Below are positions 35,292 to 49,400 of a DNA stretch of 64,000 bases, one piece after another; within the stretch, counting starts at the first letter, position 1; each line of letters starts with the position of its first letter. The translations under genes and the position numbers were made by a program. Below the pieces are notes generated by a model, which had not been told where the DNA came from, searched no databases, and worked only from the letters and a program-made list of their open reading frames with translations. The stretch spans positions 372,001 to 436,000 of the forward strand of contig JAOTOM010004838.1 in assembly GCA_034440615.1 (NCBI GenBank), given 5' to 3'. The DNA comes from Ashinkailepas kermadecensis (taxonomy: Eukaryota; Arthropoda; Thecostraca; Neolepadidae).

Positions 35292-35294
35292 TCA
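35231..35294. repeat. (AT)n microsatellite, second array
   Basis: Pure AT dinucleotides with two 'acat' breaks. Confidence 0.97.
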
Positions 35295-35976
35295 AAGAAC
35301 ACCTCTGGTCTAGACGCATATGAATGCAAAATGGAAAACAATCCTGGAAACAAGCTGCAGGTTCCGTATCCACACATGTGTGATAAGGGCATGACATTCC
35401 AACCAGTATTGGTACCTCCGCCGGTAGTCTAAATATAACGTTGGCGTCTTTTCCTGGCAGGAGGGGCACCACATTCCCATGGGAGGCACATGCTCCCAGT
35501 GCCCCGACCCTTGTTTGCGCCCCTGCACCGAGTGGGGAGGAATTATGTTGCAACAGTTATCTCTTTCTTGCTCCTACCCCTCCTTCCCAGCCGTGATCTT
35601 CAGTTGGCCTGTCTCATCTCACTGCTATTACCCGTGGCGCCGCGCGATTCCTGCGGCGCTCGACATGATTGCAGTCAGAGCGGGTCCGAGCAAAAAGTCA
35701 TGGTGTTAGATAAAAATAAGGCTTATATTCGTGGACAAGATTCTTCAAGCTTCCAGATAAATCCGATTTTGTCCCATTTTAAGGATATTTAAGATCGGAA
35801 ATGTCGTGTGGAAAACACGGAAGTTTGGCTGGAGCGCCTACGGGACTGAGCAATTGTCCAGCCCATGGAACGTCATCGGTTGCCAAACGATATTGGAGGG
35901 CCCTGATTTTGAACACGAGATCTTGTGGTTATGCCAGTCGGGGCAGGTGCGCTGGTCTGGTTGTCGCCGTTGTTTT
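35295..35976. other. No gene recognised
   Basis: Unique-looking sequence between AT arrays. Overlapping frames of up to 131 codons on both strands, partly reading into microsatellite, are not supported as genes. Confidence 0.4.
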
Positions 35977-36532
<556 letters not shown>

Positions 36533-38525
36533 GTCATAAAGTCATAAAGTGTTAAGGCTTAATAAGAGCCACAGGGGCCCATCTGGGTTAAGCCTATCTA
36601 GAAAAGGTACTAGAAATGTACATATTCTCACCCCAATCAATCCCTAATCCCAAGTTCCTAGGAAGCTATATATCCCAGCCTATCTAGCATCATCCACTTG
36701 CTATTGCATAACACCCTCAACAATTGCAAGCTCCTCCCATCATACCCATTGTGCTACCATAGCCCCTGCTTAAAGGGGTCTGTGCCGTGCACATTTAACA
36801 TAAATATTATCCCCTCCATCCAAATTAGAAATCAAAAACAAGAGTTGTCTAACCTGAGTTGGTGACCCCTGTGTGATACTTTAAACTGAAGAGCACCATT
36901 TAAATTGACCTGATCTAGTCCTTTAACAATTTTGTACATTTCAATCATGTCCCCCCTTAATCTCCTATACTTGAGTGAGTACATATCTAATGCCACAAGC
37001 CTTTCTCCATATTCTAAGCTACCTAGTCCACTGATGAGTTTAGTTGCTTTGCGTTGCACTCTTTCTAACTTGTCTATATCTTTTTCTAGGTAGGGGCTCC
37101 AAGCTTGCACAGAATATTCCAAGTGGGGTCGCACATATGCTAAGTACAGTTTTTTCATGACTTCCTTGCTCTTATACATCACACTTCTATTAATGAGTCC
37201 CAGCATTCTGAGTGCCCTGTTCCTAGCTGAACTACATTGTTTCTCTGCTTTAAGGTCATTTGAAACCAACACACCTAAGTCCCTTTCCTCTTCAATAACA
37301 TCCAGTTCCCTCCCTCCCATTGTATATCTGAAAGTCTCACCTCCAGACCCCAGATGCATAACCTTACACTTGTCATAGTTAAAAGACATCTGCCATTGAT
37401 CAGCCCACTTTTTTAGGTCCTCCAAGTCTAGTTGAATATTACTAGATTGATCACCACTGTTTGCCACTCCTACCAGTTTGTGTCATCAGCAAATTTGAAC
37501 ACTCTATTCCTCAGCCCTACCTCAATGTTATTTACAAAGATGATAAAGAGAAGTGGCCCTAGAACAGAGCCCTGTGGTACTCCACTCAGAACATCCTTCC
37601 AATCAGATTTACATCCATTTAACATTACCCTTTGTTTCCTTCCCCTCAACCATGCTTCAATCCAACCTATAACTTTTCCAACAATCCCATGTTACTGTAG
37701 TTGATGAATTAGCCTCCTATGTGGAACTTTATCAAAAGCTTTGCTAAAGTCCAAGTACACAACATCCATCCTGTTTTGATTGTCTACTTCTTTAGTAATA
37801 TACTCCATGAACTCCAAAAGGTTAGTTAAACAAGACCTTCGAGATCGAAATCCATGTTGAGTATCCCTTAAAAGATTGTGCCTATCAAGATGAATCTGAA
37901 CATTCTGTTTAACCAGTTTTTCTAGTACCTTGCAAACTATTGAGGTCAAACTGACTGGCCTGTAGTTCCCTACACACTTCATACTTCCCTTTTTGAAAAT
38001 TGGAACTACATTTGCATTTCTCCAATCTTCAGGCACTTCAGAGTATTCCATAGACCGCCTGAAAAGTATACCTAGAGGAACTGCTAAAGCTTTAGCACAC
38101 TCTACTAAGACCCTAGCATATATCTGCACATCTGGTCCAGAAGCTTTATTAGGCTTTATATTCTGCAACTGCTTTTCTACAGCTTCTGTAGTTATCGTAA
38201 GATACTCCAACCTATCACCTGTCATGGCATATGATTCAGTTGTTTCTATTCTACCAGAATTATCCTGAGTAAAGACTGATGAGAATTGCTTGCTTAAGGA
38301 TTCCACAATATCACAATCATCAACCACTAATTCCCCATCTACCTCCAGTGGTCCTACACCACACTTTTTAGCCTTAAATTTGTAGAAACTAAAGAATCTC
38401 TTAGCATTACCTGCTGAACATTCCTGAGCTAATTTGATTTCAGCCAGTCTTTTAGATGCCCTAACACACCTAACTTTATTTCTAGCTATTTGATATGATT
38501 TGAGGTTTATTTGAGGTAAAGTTGC
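36533..38525 (-). pseudogene. CR1-like LINE, reverse transcriptase relic
   Basis: Reads leftward. From about 38525 the frame carries a linker region, then the RT core: KKGSMKCVGNYRPVSLTS, the catalytic VYLDFSKAFDKVPH (first Asp), SGVPQGSVLGPLLF, KFADD, and the thumb with YVRPHLEY and AWSP. Two breaks are visible. A CAG-TAA-CAT at about 37690 puts a stop (probably a changed CAA) after LIHQLQ. Directly after FADD-T, at about 37484, one A is missing from 'acaaaactgg', shifting the frame at the catalytic motif. The endonuclease is absent (5' truncation). The 3' end has the tandem tail 'tttatgactttatgac', close in form to the tail of the 10-kb copy. Confidence 0.92.
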
Positions 38526-38529
38526 ATGG

Positions 38530-39380
38530 CAGTGTGGGAGTACGCTCGGTGACATCGTCACCAGGTCTGCCCTGTGCCCTCCACCATGTCCGGGGGGACA
38601 GGCACTGCCACACGTGTCATGCAGGCTTAGAAGGAAAGTGCCATTAAAAAAATGCTGTATATGTCATAACGTGCATACTATGTCAACAGGGAAATATGAA
38701 AACAACGTACATTGGAGAGACCAAACGCAGCGTCAGGGAGCGCCTCCACGAACACTTAAGAGACGCCAAAAATAGGACACCAAACACACCATTAGGAGAC
38801 CACACACGCCACAGTCACATGGAGACACCCATAGCCTCAGCTTCTTTCAGGATATAAATTTTAAGCACATGTAAAGATGTTGCGGAGCTAAAAATAGTTG
38901 AATCACTGGAAATTAGAAATCGTAGACCAACACTTAACACCCAGACATCTTCTTGGACTCTGTTGCCACCGGTCCCATACCGCACTACACCGTCAGCACC
39001 AAACACCGATGTACAGACACCAGAAACACAGGCTACAGAGCACATCAAAACACATAACTACACGTTAAGATCGCGTTTGTCGTAGCCGATGGGTATTATT
39101 CAGCGCAGTGGAGTGAGTAGGTATATGATGTGACAAATGTTTTCTGTTTCTTTATATAGTACCCGTGTCTAGCACATAAAGTGTTTTTATATATTAACAT
39201 CTTATGTATTAAAATCAGGTCATGTCAATCGGATTCCACTGGCTGTGAGATCGTTAATTTATAGAGTGCATGCTGTGACATGCTCCACGTCATTTTGTAC
39301 TTGTTTTCTCACCCTCAAACTGTCACTGTTGAAAAAGACACGACGTCGAAATATACAGTTCAATTTGGACTCATTTATCT
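38530..39380 (+). pseudogene. Penelope-like element relic with GIY-YIG endonuclease
   Basis: From 38640 one frame reads NAVYVITCILC, then TYIGETKRSVRERLHEHL (38706-38759), a GIY-YIG nuclease signature, then LGDHTRHSH. After a frame change near 38850 the conserved tail continues as CKDVAELKIVESLEIRNRRP and a W-T-L-L-P end. This order (a VYLITC-like word, YIGET, R-x3-ERL-x2-H, ..IVESLEI.NRRP) is what I know from Penelope-like elements. The reverse transcriptase part is missing; the junction with the CR1 copy lies near 38525. The following 300 bases, with 'acgacgtcgaaatatac' near 39340, look like the element's 3' region. Dead copy. Confidence 0.8.
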
Positions 39381-39589
39381 TTCAGTTATTATGAGTAAAA
39401 GGTCGAAGGTTATTCTGACAATAAAGGAGCTAGGTTCGATTAGGTAAGGTGTTTTCATTTTACTTGAAAAAAAAAAAACATTTTTTAGTCACCCCTCCCC
39501 CTCCAAGAAAAAACTATTAAAATTGGTCAAATGAATTCTTTTTAAAGTGTGACTATGCTAAGGAAAAATTATATTTTTTAAATATTCTT

Positions 39590-39960
39590 TTTGTATATGT
39601 GGTTGTTAGGCAATGTTGGGTTCAGTTTTGTTACCTTTTTCTTTCTTAAACATAATTTTTATGCTATATTACCCAACACAAAGCCCCTTTTGGTATTATT
39701 TTGCCTGCCATCTGAGCAGTAAACATTTGCAGAGGAAATTAATGGTTACATCATGTTAACCATGTTCATAGAGATTGCGTGGGAAAAAAATGCCAAGAAT
39801 TCAAAATTTACCTTCAGGCACAAATTTACCAACTAACCTAACCTAGCCTAACCTTTTTTCAGGAAAAAACTTCTTGTTTGTCAAAATATGGAAGTTCAAA
39901 CCTGCCAATTTAAGAAAACCTAACCTATCTTCACCTAGTCTAGCCTCTGCTCAGAAGTAA
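39590..39960 (+). repeat. Copy of the TTAGG-island repeat family
   Basis: The segment 39660-39830 closely follows 3540-3720 in order and wording ('attacccaacacaaagccc', 'acatcatgttaacca', 'gccaagaattcaaaa'). CCTAACCTAGCC islands follow. It lies about 400 bp upstream of the WD40 gene's first coding exon. Confidence 0.8.
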
Positions 39961-40366
39961 AGTGGGTGATTAACATTCCTCATGAATGACCAAAATTGCA
40001 ATATTATCTAAAAATGTACACCTAAATGAGAAAACAGCGATATTTATGGGAAAGTGTAGTGCTTTTTTCTGGAGGTACCCACAATCTGCTTGGGCTGATG
40101 GTGGACATGTTGGACACAGCCTGGGCAGAGCTCAAGATAGCACAACTGGTATCAGAGAAGCTTGCTTGAGTACAGCCTGCATTATGCTGGCTGAGCCACA
40201 GTTTTGGGGGCTATGCTTGTGCATTGGACGTATTTGCCTGAACAGGGCCCAGTTATGTTTTGCTATCATAATTTTTACTATCCAAAACAAATCACCCAAA
40301 ATTTTGCTTCCCCTATCAAAGTTGAATCCACCACCAATGTGTGCATTCTGATTCTATGTATTGCAG
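39961..40366 (+). promoter_or_regulatory. Upstream region of the WD40 gene, possible 5'-UTR intron end
   Basis: The bases 'attctatgtattgcag' end at 40366, 14 bp before the start codon, and form a good splice acceptor. The first transcribed exon is therefore probably non-coding and lies further upstream. I see no clear promoter element. Confidence 0.35.
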
Positions 40367-40380
40367 GAGGAATCTGCTAA

Positions 40381-40482
40381 ATGTTGAAGATGAAGAGGGA
40401 GCTCCAGCTGGAGGTGATCTGTGGTACATATGAAGAATTTGTGGTGGGATATCAGCTGTTCACATATTCTGGAGAAAAGAAA
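40381..40482 (+). CDS. PAK1IP1: WD40 gene exon 1 (34 codons)
   Basis: ATG 40381; encodes the N-terminal strand with CGTYEEFVVGYQL, the family's opening motif. It ends GGAGAAAAGAAA before donor GTAAGT (40483). Phase 0. Confidence 0.85.
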
Positions 40483-43400
40483 GTAAGTGTTCAGATAGTT
40501 GTGCCTCAGGGCGTCCAAACTCAAGCACCCCCCCCTTCCCCGACGAGGCACCACCTTTCCGTGGTGGTAGGGGTGAGGATTGAGTCCTCCAATGATCCAT
40601 CGGAACAGTCCGAAGGGGAGGAGCCAGGCTAGGAGTGCCTCTTTCATCCCTCTGTCTCCCCTCCAATATCCATCCATTGTGAACATCCCTGTCCTCCACT
40701 AGTCCCACGAACATCTACGTTCCCAGCTAAGAGCAGACAAGATCACTTCCCAGATTATACCCTTTCGCTCATTTTTATTAGGCTAGTCGCGCCCCCTCGG
40801 CCCGTCATCCGGGGTTGATGGAGTCCTGGAGGTTGAGGTCCCCCGCCTCACGGTGCTAGTTGTGACGGGGGACCAACACGCCTCTATGGTCCCGATGTCC
40901 CGCAGTGGCGGGCGAGCCCGTCGGCCCCCATACGAACCAAGTGACAGGTCGCCTCGGGCTAGGGGTCTGGGTTTCTTCCCAGCGCCTGCCGGCCGACCGG
41001 CCGGGGTCAAGGGGTGTGCGGCGCTGACGTGCGGTCGGGGTGGTGAGCCTTTCTCTCCCGACCGCGCCTGTCCCGTATAGCTTCGCGGATGTTTGGCGTC
41101 CTGCTGTCACGGCAGCAGGCGTCGCCCCCTACCCTTGCCCTCGTCTTGACTCGGACGATTCGTCGTTCCCGTCTTCCCCATACCAGTCCTGCGCCTCATC
41201 GGTAAGGTCCGATTTTGACGCTGTCTCGGCTAGCCCTTCTGTTAGGATTCTCGTCCCGTCGGGGCGACGCGACCTGGCAAGACACCTGAACGTGAAACCG
41301 AAGTAGAGCCCGAGTTCGTCGACCTAACTGTCCTGATCCTGTCGAGTTCAAAGCTCAGACTGTCCGACCCTTTCCAACGGTGTGAGGGCACCGGGCGATT
41401 TGGTACAGTGGTAGTTTGCGACAGGTTGGGTGATGGTGACATCAAAGTGGGATTTTTGGATTCGGATGAAGCTAGGCGGATGTTAAAAGACACGCTCTTT
41501 ATATTTACGTACACCATCGAAGGAAGACGCGTGCAAATGACTGCCCCTGAAGGTGAAAACTCATCGCGCTAAAAACTGTTCCAGAGGTATCATCACTTGT
41601 TATGACCTACAAGGTGTGTCATGTGAAGAAATTGTCCGCAGTCTTACAGGGTTCGGTGTCCTGGAGGCTAGGAGATTGAAAACGAAAAGGAACGATGTTT
41701 TACACGACACAGACAACATTATACTCACTTTTAGCTCCCAAACACAGCCTACCCATGTGAAAATCGGACATGTTAGGGTCAGGGTCCGCGTTTATCGACC
41801 AATCCCGATGAGATGTTTCGCCTGCCATAGGTATGGACACACTAGCCGCCACTGTCGATCCAAGCCGAGATGTCTGCGATGTGCCTCCTCGGAGCATTCC
41901 GTGGGCGCTTGCACATCGGAAACCTTGTGCTGTCCTAACTGCAAGGGTGATCACTCTGCTCGTGACCGAGTATGCCCAGTTTTCAAACGGGAACAGAGCA
42001 TCATAAAATTGAAGCGTGACAGAGGCGTATCATTCCGAGAAGCCCCGGAAATGGCCAAGACGGCTACTACACCTCGCTCTTTTGCGGCCGTGGTGGCCAG
42101 CTCTGCCAATCCCCTTCAACCCAAGTCATCCCAGAAGCGAACAGTCATGCCACCTACTGCACCAGCACCACGAAGCTATGATCATCCTGGTAGCAATGCT
42201 CTGGACAGGATGACAGCCCGTCAGTTGATTGACTTGCTAAAGAATGTGGTCTGGCTATCATCCAGGTAAACTCAAGAAATGAAATTCCGGCGGCAGTAGC
42301 TGGAATTGCAGCCGACTAGGTCTTACCGGCTCGCTCTGCTGCCGTGCAGACACAAGCTTCGTGCAATTCCCCAAAACAGCGTCGTCCTGAGCAGTGCACG
42401 GTCGCCTGCCAAACTGCCGCTCCCGCAACTCACGTGACTGAACCGACCATGGTGGCATCCACTCAAACAACTCCCGCAGAAGTCCCGAAGTTACCAACCC
42501 CATCGACTATTTCATCTCTCCGATCGAGCAGCATATTGCCGTCACTGAGAATTCCTGTGCGAAGTGGAGCTCCGGACCTGACCGCGCGAGGTCGAACAGA
42601 GCGAAATACGAGTGTGGCACCAAACTCGGGTGGGAAAGGCGTGGTGGGAAAATCTCCCAAGACTGCGAGGCTCGGTACACGAGAATGCTCGCCGTCGGTG
42701 CCGCGCGCACTACCTGGCCCCTCTAGACAAATAATGGGTCCACCTCCACCTCCAGTTACATTAACAGGCGAACCAATCACACCACCTACAAGTCGTAAGC
42801 GGATGCATATCTCGCCACCGACCGAAGCGAATCCCAAGTCCCGTCCTCGCGCTGAGTCGCCGGTGATGAGGTACCCATCTCCACACCGGGACGTGTGGGA
42901 TAGACGACCGCCCTAACTGGAACAATTGACAATCGCACCACATCTCATATTTGTAAGCGGCTGACTGCGAAAAAAAGAAGTTTCAAATGAGACAGTATGC
43001 GGTGAGTTCACCCCAGCATGACACTGTTTTACCACGATTTTACTACCGAGTTTTCATGAATATACTGTTATGGGCGCTATATGACCAATGCAATCGATGC
43101 GCCATTGACACCCAAACAAACTAACTACATAACTGACACCGGAGTGTTTAGCTGCATGGTTAATTATTGAGCATACTGAAAACAATCGGAAAATAGTCGT
43201 AGTCAGCATAGCGGTAATAGTAATGATTGATGCGCTGTATTGCATAGCGCCAAGCTCGGCACGTCAGCCGCTACACCATTCCATCATTTCCTGGAAGGTA
43301 TTTGTATTTACGTGGTATAAGGTATTTCACTATTTCTGGGTGCGATATCGTCAGGTTATGGTCCAGATCCATATGGGATTTTGTATTGAGCGTAAACCGT

Positions 43401-46400
43401 ATCTTTTAAGTTGCGGGTCAACTTTTCAGCCTCCGTATTTCAACATAAGCAATGCGCTCGATAGCATGTTCTTGAAATATAGCTGCGTATGGGGTGAAGA
43501 TCAGGGTAGGTATAAAATATTTCTCACACAGGGTGTTGTCATTCCATGAATGAATACACAGTTGTGAAAATAGCCTAGCATTTGGGAGATGATGCATGCA
43601 TTTTTTTTTGCTAATGCCTTTAATACATGGGAGTTATCTTCTGAGATATTTGGTATCAGCAGGTAGTTTTGTGTACGTTAAAAACCCTTGCTAGGTGGTT
43701 TGCGGGCATGATATGCAGATGCTCTGTGACGGATTTACATTGCAGCACGGAAATCCTGTCATATTTCCCAGCTTCTAATAACGAAATATCTGACATGAAA
43801 GTGATAGTGTGTTGCCCAACGATGCAGGAATAAGACATGCATTAAATGTGTGGTTCCGAAACTAGCTTTCGGTCTTCGAGTCCAGGGTCGGGTTTTTAGA
43901 CGTTTCAAAGCCGTCGCTGAAGTCAGATACCCGAAGAGTCGCGAAGCCGATGCTGAGCTCGAAACCTAGACTTTGTGAGGACGAAGCCAGTGCCGATCTG
44001 GTCCCAATGTGTGGCTTGAACGTTAGTGATTCAGTCCGCAACATTGGAGCTGCCATGGCAGTTTCTGTACCCGGTCTCTGCTGTATTGTGATGCAGTTGC
44101 GGCCATTTTTGCATATCCGTTATTCATAGCCGTCTTCATTGTGTTCAGTAGCGCATCGGTGATAAATTATTCGTGGAATTGGGTGGAATATGCCACTTCG
44201 TGAACACTGAATCAACGTCCTGAAAGAAGTATCGACATCGTGCTTCTTGATGTGTGCTGATGAAGTCTGCATGCCTCGTTTCTAATAGTACCTGGTTTAT
44301 AATTAGCATGCTTATGTTTACCATAAGGGATCGTGATGCGCGAACATTTCGCAATGCAGTTTCGGATGCACGGATTGCCTATGATGTGAGCTGGTATGCA
44401 ATACCAGTTTATAGCATACGTATTTTTATCGCTATCCAGAATATAGCCCTTCGTAAATTAGGTATCTCAAAATAAACGAAAAAGGTACAATCGTAAATAG
44501 GCTATTGGCACAAATTTGAGTTTGAAGGACATACAAAATGATTTTAAGTGCCACTAGTTCCATGACAAATTTCGACATCCTACTGTGCTCGTTTCGGCAT
44601 CTCACACCTAACGAAAAACCATTATTTTAACACTGCAATGCATTATCGTATCGAGCTGTGACAGTAAACACTGCCAGTGTATTTTGAGAGTGTAATCACT
44701 TAGGTTTGGCTGCGAATGTTGCATCGCGTTGCATATATCTCAGTGGTATTTGCTTTCCTGGTATTCCTGGTGACATCAACATGCATAAGTATACTTAGTC
44801 TGTGTTGCCCGGAGCTCCACTCGCATGCATTCAGTTTCGAATCGGTGTACAGTCGTGACTATCTCAGGCAGGGTTGGTAAGATGCTGGTATAAACTGGTT
44901 AATGCCAGGGACCTAGCAAAAGCATTTGCTCTGAAGACACTTACACCACGTGCAGGAGAACATGACAGGTTTGCGATCTTGGATCCGGAGGTTCTCCAGA
45001 TCTAAGAGATAAGCCCACCATGGTCTGCTGTAGAGTTAACAGTTTTTGCCAGTAAATGGTTCTTAACGTTTAGTACTACTTGCAGTGCAAAAACCTTCTT
45101 TTTTTGCCCTGCCAGGCATCTACCAGGTAGGTTTTGCCATAATTCAGGTAGTCACGTCACGATTACTAGTGTTACTGTTGGGACGAGTTAGGTTATTGCC
45201 AAAATGTTATTTTGAGTTTCAGCGTCGAAATAAAAAAAAACTATTAAAAAGGTAGTTAAAATATTGGGAAGCTAAAGTAAAAAGGTGAAATAAATGACTG
45301 AACCAAGATCTGGCATGCTTTAAACAGAATGACAGCAACGGAAATTTTCAGTTAGATGTTATTTACTCATTTTTGGATGTTTTCGAGTTAAGTGCCATTT
45401 CCAGCACCATCACAGAAAAAGATGGAAGTGTAAATTGTTCATGATACTGGGATAGGAGCGTGACATTATTCCCAGTCAGATGTCATTTTCCGCCCAAATC
45501 TGGGAATTTAGAAACACCCGGTTGTAATTGTGCGTTCTTCTCGATCGTTTGACACAGCCGTGGAGAGAGACCAACGTGGATGAACAATATGGCGCGATTA
45601 AGGGGTGCTGGACTTGCGATGGCAAGTTGTGGTCGATGAGCCTGCCGTGCAGCCGGCACAGAATCGGGCATCATGCCGTAGTCGGCGGAGAAGAGTAGTG
45701 GCATGGTCGCGATCACCATCGATGGCGGTGTTTATGCCACCGTTAGGTGATGTCAGGGCACGGAAAGTGCCGCCACAAAATACTGCCTTTGAACAAGGAG
45801 TGCGAGTTGTTCAGAGAAAATATTGCAATGATGGTTTGAAGAAATCCAAATTTTAAGAGCATGTTCAGTTTTATGTGACGGAAGTAAGACTTCTGGCGCG
45901 ATGATAAAACATGGGTTTTTAAGATACAAAACCGTCATGGTCGGTGAGGTAGCTCATGTGAACTTTTTCTTCGTATATAAACGGGTATATAAACGCTGGT
46001 GCCTCGCGTCCGCCGGTAGCGATAGCCTCCGCTGCGGGCACATCTGCAGCCAGCGGCAGTAGCAGATGCGGGCTGTAGTCATCTGGCGTGGTGGTCGGTT
46101 CATGATCGCTCACGGCGGGGTACAGGGTTAAAATAATGTTTTTTGTTAGGTGTGAGATGTCGAAACGAGCACAGTAGGATGTCAAAATTTGTCATGGAAT
46201 TAGTGTCCTTTAAAATAAATTTGATGTCATTCAGACTTAAATTTGAGCCAATGGTTTAGGTACTTATGGCTGTACCTTTGTCATTTGTTATGAGATTCAT
46301 AATTTAGGAAGAGCTATATTCAGGATAGGAAGAATAGTGCTATGCTATAAACTGGTATTGTATGCCATATCACATTATAGGTATTCCCTTTACCTGAAAT

Positions 46401-49400
46401 TGTGTTGCAAAATGTTCGTGTATCACCATTCCTTATCGAGAGAATGGACATGGTAGTTATAAGCGAGATAGTGTTAGAAAGGAAACACGAAGACTACATA
46501 AGCACGAATCAAGGAGCAGGATGTCGACACTTCTTGGAGAAGGATGTTGATTGAGTGTTCAGAAAGTGGTATATTCCACCCTATTTCACGAATAATTTAT
46601 CACTAGCGGGATACACTCTGATGCTGACCGCCGGCCAGTGCTACCTCGCGTGTCCGGGCACTCCACCGCTCCTCGTGCGCCATTTGACCGGTGGTGTCTG
46701 TACTCGTCTCTATTCCCCACATGTTTCGCCGGCGACCAATCAGCGGGAGAGATCATGAACTGTGAGCGACTGGTGCGTTTGGATGTGCGTCGTTGCAATA
46801 AATGGGGAAACAACCCGAAAACATATTGCCGACGCCATGCCATCCCAAACGGTCGGCGCGTGGTCACGCCGATAGTCGCCATCGTCACATGTCTCGGGTG
46901 ACGCCGCTCCGTTCTCACGGCGACCAGGTGCATCAGTTTGAGCAGACGTTCGCCGACCACTCCCACTCGGCCAGCGTACGTGCCGTCACGTGCCATGGCG
47001 ACCTGCTGGCGTCGGGGGCCGCCGACGAGATCGTCAAGCTGTACAACATGCGCCGCCGCACCGAGATCGGCCAGCTGATGGAGCATGAAGGTGGGGTGGA
47101 TCGCAGCTGGCAGTGTCGGTATCGGTCTCATAGTGTGCGTTGGTTTTCGGGTTGTTGCAATGATTGTGAGTGTCATTTTATCAGTTGGTTTGATCATCTT
47201 GCTGTGCATAGTGCTTTATCGATTAATTGCAGGCAATCAACTATCCGGCGATTCACGGTGCATTCGTTGATTCGTAGGGTTTCGGCTCGGTGAAACGGGG
47301 CGCAGGTGATGTGGTTACATCCCGTGCCATTCAGCTTGCAGTTGTTTTTCTTCAACCATTGAGTGCCATTGATGCAGAAAAAAATGTTTTCCAGTGCAAC
47401 ATGGTGCATCCATTGTGTTCCCTCTTTACGGTCTCCATCTCGAAGTTCCATTGCCGCAGTTACCTTGAATTGCCGTGTGCCGTGCCGGTTTTTTTTCAGG
47501 CACCATCACGTGCCTCCAGTTTCACGGGCGTCACCACCTGCTGTCGGGCTCCGAGGACGGCCGCGTGGCCGTGGTGCGCGTGGACAACTGGCAGTGTGAG
47601 AAGTACCTGGGGCGTCACTCTGGCGGCGTGACGGCGCTCTCAGTACACCCCACCGGCCGGCTGGCGATCACCGCCGGCCGCGACCGCAAGCTGCTCACCT
47701 GGGACCTGATGCGCGGCAGGATCGCCTATCGCACCAACCTCAAGGCCGGTCCGTGCTCGGGGCGCCGATTGGGCTGAGGGTGGCTTCGGGCACCGGTCTG
47801 TCTGTCTGACCGACGAATGGCCTCGTTGTCGTAGCAGCTATCTTGTACTGTGCTTAAGGATGTAGACGGCGATGGCCAAAAATCTATGAAAACATGGGCA
47901 CATTTTCAGTATTTCGCTCTTTGTTCTACGCCTAATACTACTGTACTTTGTGTTACTGTACTATGTTATGGATGCTTGAAACGTTATTAACCCATGTTTG
48001 AAACGTCTCGAGGGGGTTGATATGCGCCCCCTGTGAGGTCTATCGCGGATAGTAAAAGAACGGCGCGCAGTAGCGCGCCGAAATTTTGCATGCCTTTTCC
48101 CATATCAATTTGGCATGTTGTGTGAAAATTTTGAGGTCAGGTCATCTAGGGTCAACGAGTTAGTCGAGGTCAAGTGAGGTCACCTCCAGAAAAGTTCAAC
48201 CAGTCGTCATGCTTTAACGAATAAAGATATTTTAACGAAACCTTCAACGTTTGCTTATCATTAGGTAGGAAACAGAACGCACCAGAGGAATGTTTGATTT
48301 TCTTTTCGTTTTTCATGACATTAGTTTCCCAGATGCATTTTGGAATGGGGACATCTCTGAAACTCATTCCCCGCGACCGTGCGCAGGCGGTAGTGCCGTC
48401 TGTGCACGAAACTGGTGCCATGTAAATGCTGAGCGAGCGCCGCTGGTCTCGGTGGCGCCACCCTGACCGGACCGTGACGTGTCGACAGCGGCCGAGTTTG
48501 TGCTGTGGTCGCCAGACGGCAGCACCTACGCCGTGGGCGTGCAGGGCCGCTGCGACATCTACAGCGTGGCCACAGCCGGTGTCCTGCACACTGTCAGGCT
48601 GGCCGACAAAATCAACTGCGCCGTCTATCTGTCGGTAAGATTGAGTCGATTGATGTCTGCCCATTCGTGGGTGTCGTGAGCTCTGCTGATATGATCGGTG
48701 TGCGGCTGATGAGCTGCACCAGCTCTGCATTAATGTGCACTAATGGAACTCTGCCGTGTTCTCTTTTCGTCCATAGGTGGCTAACCAGCTACACTGACAA
48801 TGCGTGTGGCGGAAGAACACCCCATCATTGTCCAACAAATTCGACTCGTTTTATCGCGCCGTTTTTCGTTGGGCAACAAAGCAAGCTATCCTGTTTTTAT
48901 ATCACTATATGTTGGCTCTATCACCTTCCTTTTTTGTCAAATGAACTCTACCAACCTCATATCAGTATGTGGCAAATTTGTTGCGGTTTGCTAGTGTGAG
49001 CTGTTGCTGTTGCTGTTTGCTAGTGAGTGAGTGGCAATATAACTTAGAAATACTGATTGAAAGCTCACTTTCGGACAGGAGTCGCTGGTGGCCTGTGTTA
49101 ATGAGATCAGTCAGTTGCTCTGGCCTAGCTCGACCCGACCGGACAGGAGTCGCTACTGGTGTGCGGGTGGCAACGACATCGGTCAAGCATAACCCACTCT
49201 GACCTAATCCAACCCGACAGGGCAGGAGTCTGCAGATTTGCGGCGAGGAGATCGGTCAGACATGACCCACTCTGACCTAACCCGACCCGGTCTGGCAGGA
49301 GTCTGCTGGTGTGCGGCGACGAGAGCGGTCAGGCATGACCCACTCTGACCTAACCCGACCCGGTCTGGCAGGAGTCTCTGCTGGTGTGCGGCGACGAGAG

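Noticed and set aside
46586..47209. 207-codon minus-strand frame
   Set aside because: Antisense of WD40 exon 2 and its GC-rich flank; the plus strand carries the conserved motifs.
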